A stretch of 57,478 nt of DNA from Verrucomicrobiia bacterium. Its GTDB lineage: Bacteria > Omnitrophota > Omnitrophia > Omnitrophales > Aquincolibacteriaceae. A program made the translations under genes and the position numbers. Below are positions 55,605 through 57,478 of the stretch, piece after piece (position 1 is the first letter of the stretch; the number at the start of each line of letters is the position of its first letter). The notes below the pieces were generated by a model that worked only from the letters and a program-made list of their open reading frames with translations, was not told where the DNA came from and did no database searches. Location: assembly GCA_035495615.1 (NCBI GenBank), contig DATJFP010000069.1, positions 1-57,478 on the forward strand. Reading direction: 5' to 3'.

Positions 55605-57478
55605 TCCGCCACCGCCCCGCCGCCGAGCTCGACGATTTCTTTCAATTCCTCGATCGGGATTTCCGTGAGGAATTCCTCGAGCCCGCCCATGATCTTGTCC
55701 GCGAGCGCGGCTTTGCGCTCCAGAAGATCGTCGATCTTTTCTTCCAGCGTGCCCGCGGCGATAAATTTGTGCACTTGGACGTTGCGCGTCTGACCGATGC
55801 GAAAGGCCCTGTCCGTCGCCTGGTTTTCCACGGCCGGATTCCACCAGCGGTCGTAATGGAAAACGTGCGACGCCGCAGTCAGGTTGATGCCTAGCCCGCC
55901 CGCACGCGTCGACAGAATAAAAATCGGATAATCCTGCGTTTCCTGAAAAAGCCCGATCATTTCCTCGCGCTCGGCCGCGTCGCTCCCGCCGTGCAGGAAA
56001 AGCACGCGCCGCCTGAGCTTTTCTTCCAGCTCAGGCTTCAGGAGGGCCCCCATTTCCGCGAATTGCGTGAAGACCAGCGCCTTGTCGCCTTCGGCCAGGA
56101 CCTCTTCGAGCATGTCGCGCAGGCGGTTCAATTTGCCGGACCGTTCGCCGAGCGCGCTTTTGTCTCTCAGGATTTGAGCCGGGTGGTTGCAGACCTGCTT
56201 CAATTTCATGAGGCCCGCGAGGATGATGCCTTTGCGCTGGATGCCGGAGGCGTTCTGCGCTTTCGCGAACATCTCCTGCACCGCGGCCGCGTACAGCGTG
56301 GCCTGTTCGCGCGTCAGGTTGCAATAAACCTTCATTTCCATTTTTTCCGGCAAGTCCTGAATGATGCTCTTGTCGGTTTTCAGGCGGCGCAGGAAAAACG
56401 GGCCGATCAGGCGCTTGAGCGTGTCGGCTTTTTTCGCATCACGCCGGTTCTCGATGGGCAGCTCGAAGCGGGTCCGGAATTCCGCCGCGAGGCCCAGGTA
56501 GCCGGGGTTCAGGAAATCCATGATGGACCACAATTCCGAAAGCCGGTTTTCCAGCGGCGTGCCGGTCAAGGCCATGCGGCTTTTGGCGCGCAGCGCTTTC
56601 ACGGCGCGCGTTTGCCGGGCCTCGTCGTTTTTGATGTTCTGTGCCTCGTCGAGCACCACAAGGTCCCATTCCAGGCGCGAGAAAAGATCCTGGTCGCGCA
56701 GGACAAGTCCGTAAGTCGTAATTACAATGTCGGACGCGGATGCGCGCTTTCCGAATTCCGCGCCGGTCAGACGGTCCGCGCCGTGATGCACGGCAACGCC
56801 GAGCGCAGGCGCAAAGCGGGCGATTTCCTTTTCCCAGTTCCGCACGATGGACATGGGGCAAACAATCAGCACGGTCCGGCGCCCCGCGGCGGGATTTTTC
56901 TCACGCAGGAAATGCGTGATCATCTGCACGGTTTTTCCAAGCCCCATGTCGTCAGCCAGGCAGGCACCGAGATTTTTTTCGCGCATGAAGCACAACCAGG
57001 AAAACCCTTTGTGCTGGTATGGCCGCAGCTCGCCTTTGAAGCCTTCCGGGATCTCGACACGCGGGAATTCCAGCGCAGACGCGGAAAGAAGATGCCGGAT
57101 CCAGCCTTCGGCGCGCACATCGACGACCGGAAGCCCGGTCTCGGAAAGATCCCCTTCCAGCGCCGCGTGCAGCGCCTCGCGGACCGGCATGGCGCGCCGA
57201 GGCGCTTTGTCGCGGCCCTGAAAAAACACGAGCGCGTTTTCGATTTCCTGTTCGCGGATTTCCACCCACGCGCCGCGGATTTTCAAAAGCGGCATGCGCA
57301 GCTCCACCAGGGCGCGGAACTCTTCCAGCGTGAGCTCCTGCCCGCCGGCCAGCACCTGCCAGTCGTAATCAAGCAGCGCCTCGAGGCCCGTTCCCTTTCC
57401 GGATGCCGAAGAAGATTTCAATTCCAGGCGCATGCCCAAGCGGTTTTTTTTCTGATGCCAGAAGTCCGGCACGAGCAC
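55601..57478 (-). CDS. SNF2-family helicase, C-terminal part (runs off the right edge)
   Basis: At least 625 residues. Helicase motifs: Walker A LADDMGLGKTVQ (about 174-185), motif II VVLDEAQNIKN (about 274), motif III LTGTPLENRLSELWS, then LVFTQFAEMGALL, STRAGGLGINLTAASHVFHY and DRWWNPAVENQATDRAFRIG (motif VI). SNF2 enzymes move along double-stranded DNA using ATP. The C-terminal helix TLEEKIDDLLERKAAL is typical of the bacterial group paired with SWIM proteins. The 5' part is missing at the window edge. It is the first visible gene of the operon with the SWIM-like and unknown genes. Confidence 0.93.
   Translation of the reverse strand: MLVPDFWHQKKNRLGMRLELKSSSASGKGTGLEALLDYDWQVLAGGQELTLEEFRALVELRMPLLKIRGAWVEIREQEIENALVFFQGRDKAPRRAMPVREALHAALEGDLSETGLPVVDVRAEGWIRHLLSASALEFPRVEIPEGFKGELRPYQHKGFSWLCFMREKNLGACLADDMGLGKTVQMITHFLREKNPAAGRRTVLIVCPMSIVRNWEKEIARFAPALGVAVHHGADRLTGAEFGKRASASDIVITTYGLVLRDQDLFSRLEWDLVVLDEAQNIKNDEARQTRAVKALRAKSRMALTGTPLENRLSELWSIMDFLNPGYLGLAAEFRTRFELPIENRRDAKKADTLKRLIGPFFLRRLKTDKSIIQDLPEKMEMKVYCNLTREQATLYAAAVQEMFAKAQNASGIQRKGIILAGLMKLKQVCNHPAQILRDKSALGERSGKLNRLRDMLEEVLAEGDKALVFTQFAEMGALLKPELEEKLRRRVLFLHGGSDAAEREEMIGLFQETQDYPIFILSTRAGGLGINLTAASHVFHYDRWWNPAVENQATDRAFRIGQTRNVQVHKFIAAGTLEEKIDDLLERKAALADKIMGGLEEFLTEIPIEELKEIVELGGGAVAE

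Overview
The window is about 57.5 kb of moderately high-GC chromosome from a diderm (Gram-negative-type) bacterium. Signs of an outer membrane are an LptE-like lipoprotein, a BamD-like protein, an AsmA-like protein, a TPR/beta-barrel protein and type II secretion-associated ExeA/GspB-like genes. Nearly all genes lie on the minus strand in short operons with 4-bp ATGA/TGATG overlaps. Only rpsT, lplA, an S4-domain gene, one small secreted protein and a transglutaminase-like protease gene are on the plus strand. I cannot fix the phylum from sequence alone. The N-terminus of the BamD-like protein and the mixture of families make me lean to Omnitrophota or a neighbouring uncultured lineage, with low confidence. 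There are no IS elements, phage genes or CRISPR arrays.

Layout. 1-5.8 kb: murJ (cut by the window edge) diverges from rpsT; then holA, an lptE-like gene and a 1049-residue BamD-like/coiled-coil protein. 5.9-9.7 kb: comEC with a one-helix peptide in front of it, and an exeA/gspB-like pair. 9.8-14.8 kb: a GH35-type glycosidase, leuS, tRNA-Leu(CAA) and a broken second tRNA-Leu carrying two copies of a small palindromic element. 14.9-20.9 kb: def, a membrane-tethered nuclease, a TPR protein, radC, sixA, a macrodomain gene, rlmH, a thioredoxin-like gene, a YkgJ-type protein and fluC. 20.9-26.9 kb: two receiver-domain proteins, several small unknowns, a MazG-like gene, glpD, a dienelactone hydrolase and phhB. 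26.9-33.4 kb: the pyruvate dehydrogenase genes aceE-aceF-lpdA with lplA divergent from them, so the E2 substrate and an enzyme that lipoylates it sit side by side. 33.4-42.1 kb: a TM0106-type nuclease, AsmA-like and SPOR proteins, a HAD phosphatase, SGNH hydrolase 1, an S4 protein, an O-methyltransferase, an EVE protein and an ankyrin protein. 42.3-48.3 kb: cysDN (with a degenerate APS-kinase-like tail), SGNH hydrolase 2, an FKBP, an EamA transporter and xthA. 48.4-54.3 kb: a c-di-GMP-I type riboswitch in front of a transglutaminase-like cysteine protease gene, facing FecR-domain, TPR/beta-barrel, lipoprotein and CHASE2 histidine kinase genes. 54.3-57.5 kb: an unknown gene, a SWIM-like zinc-finger gene and an SNF2 helicase (cut by the edge).

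The most unusual features are: (1) a family of about 60-bp double-hairpin elements with compensatory stem changes, found at the holA stop codon, twice in a tRNA-Leu copy, and at the centre of a 228-bp palindrome that exactly fills the rlmH/macrodomain intergenic space; (2) the c-di-GMP riboswitch/protease gene beside the CHASE2-FecR-barrel cluster, a candidate envelope signalling system; (3) the BamD-like domain fused to a roughly 700-residue coiled coil; (4) degenerate catalytic domains in ComEC, CysN and one receiver protein.
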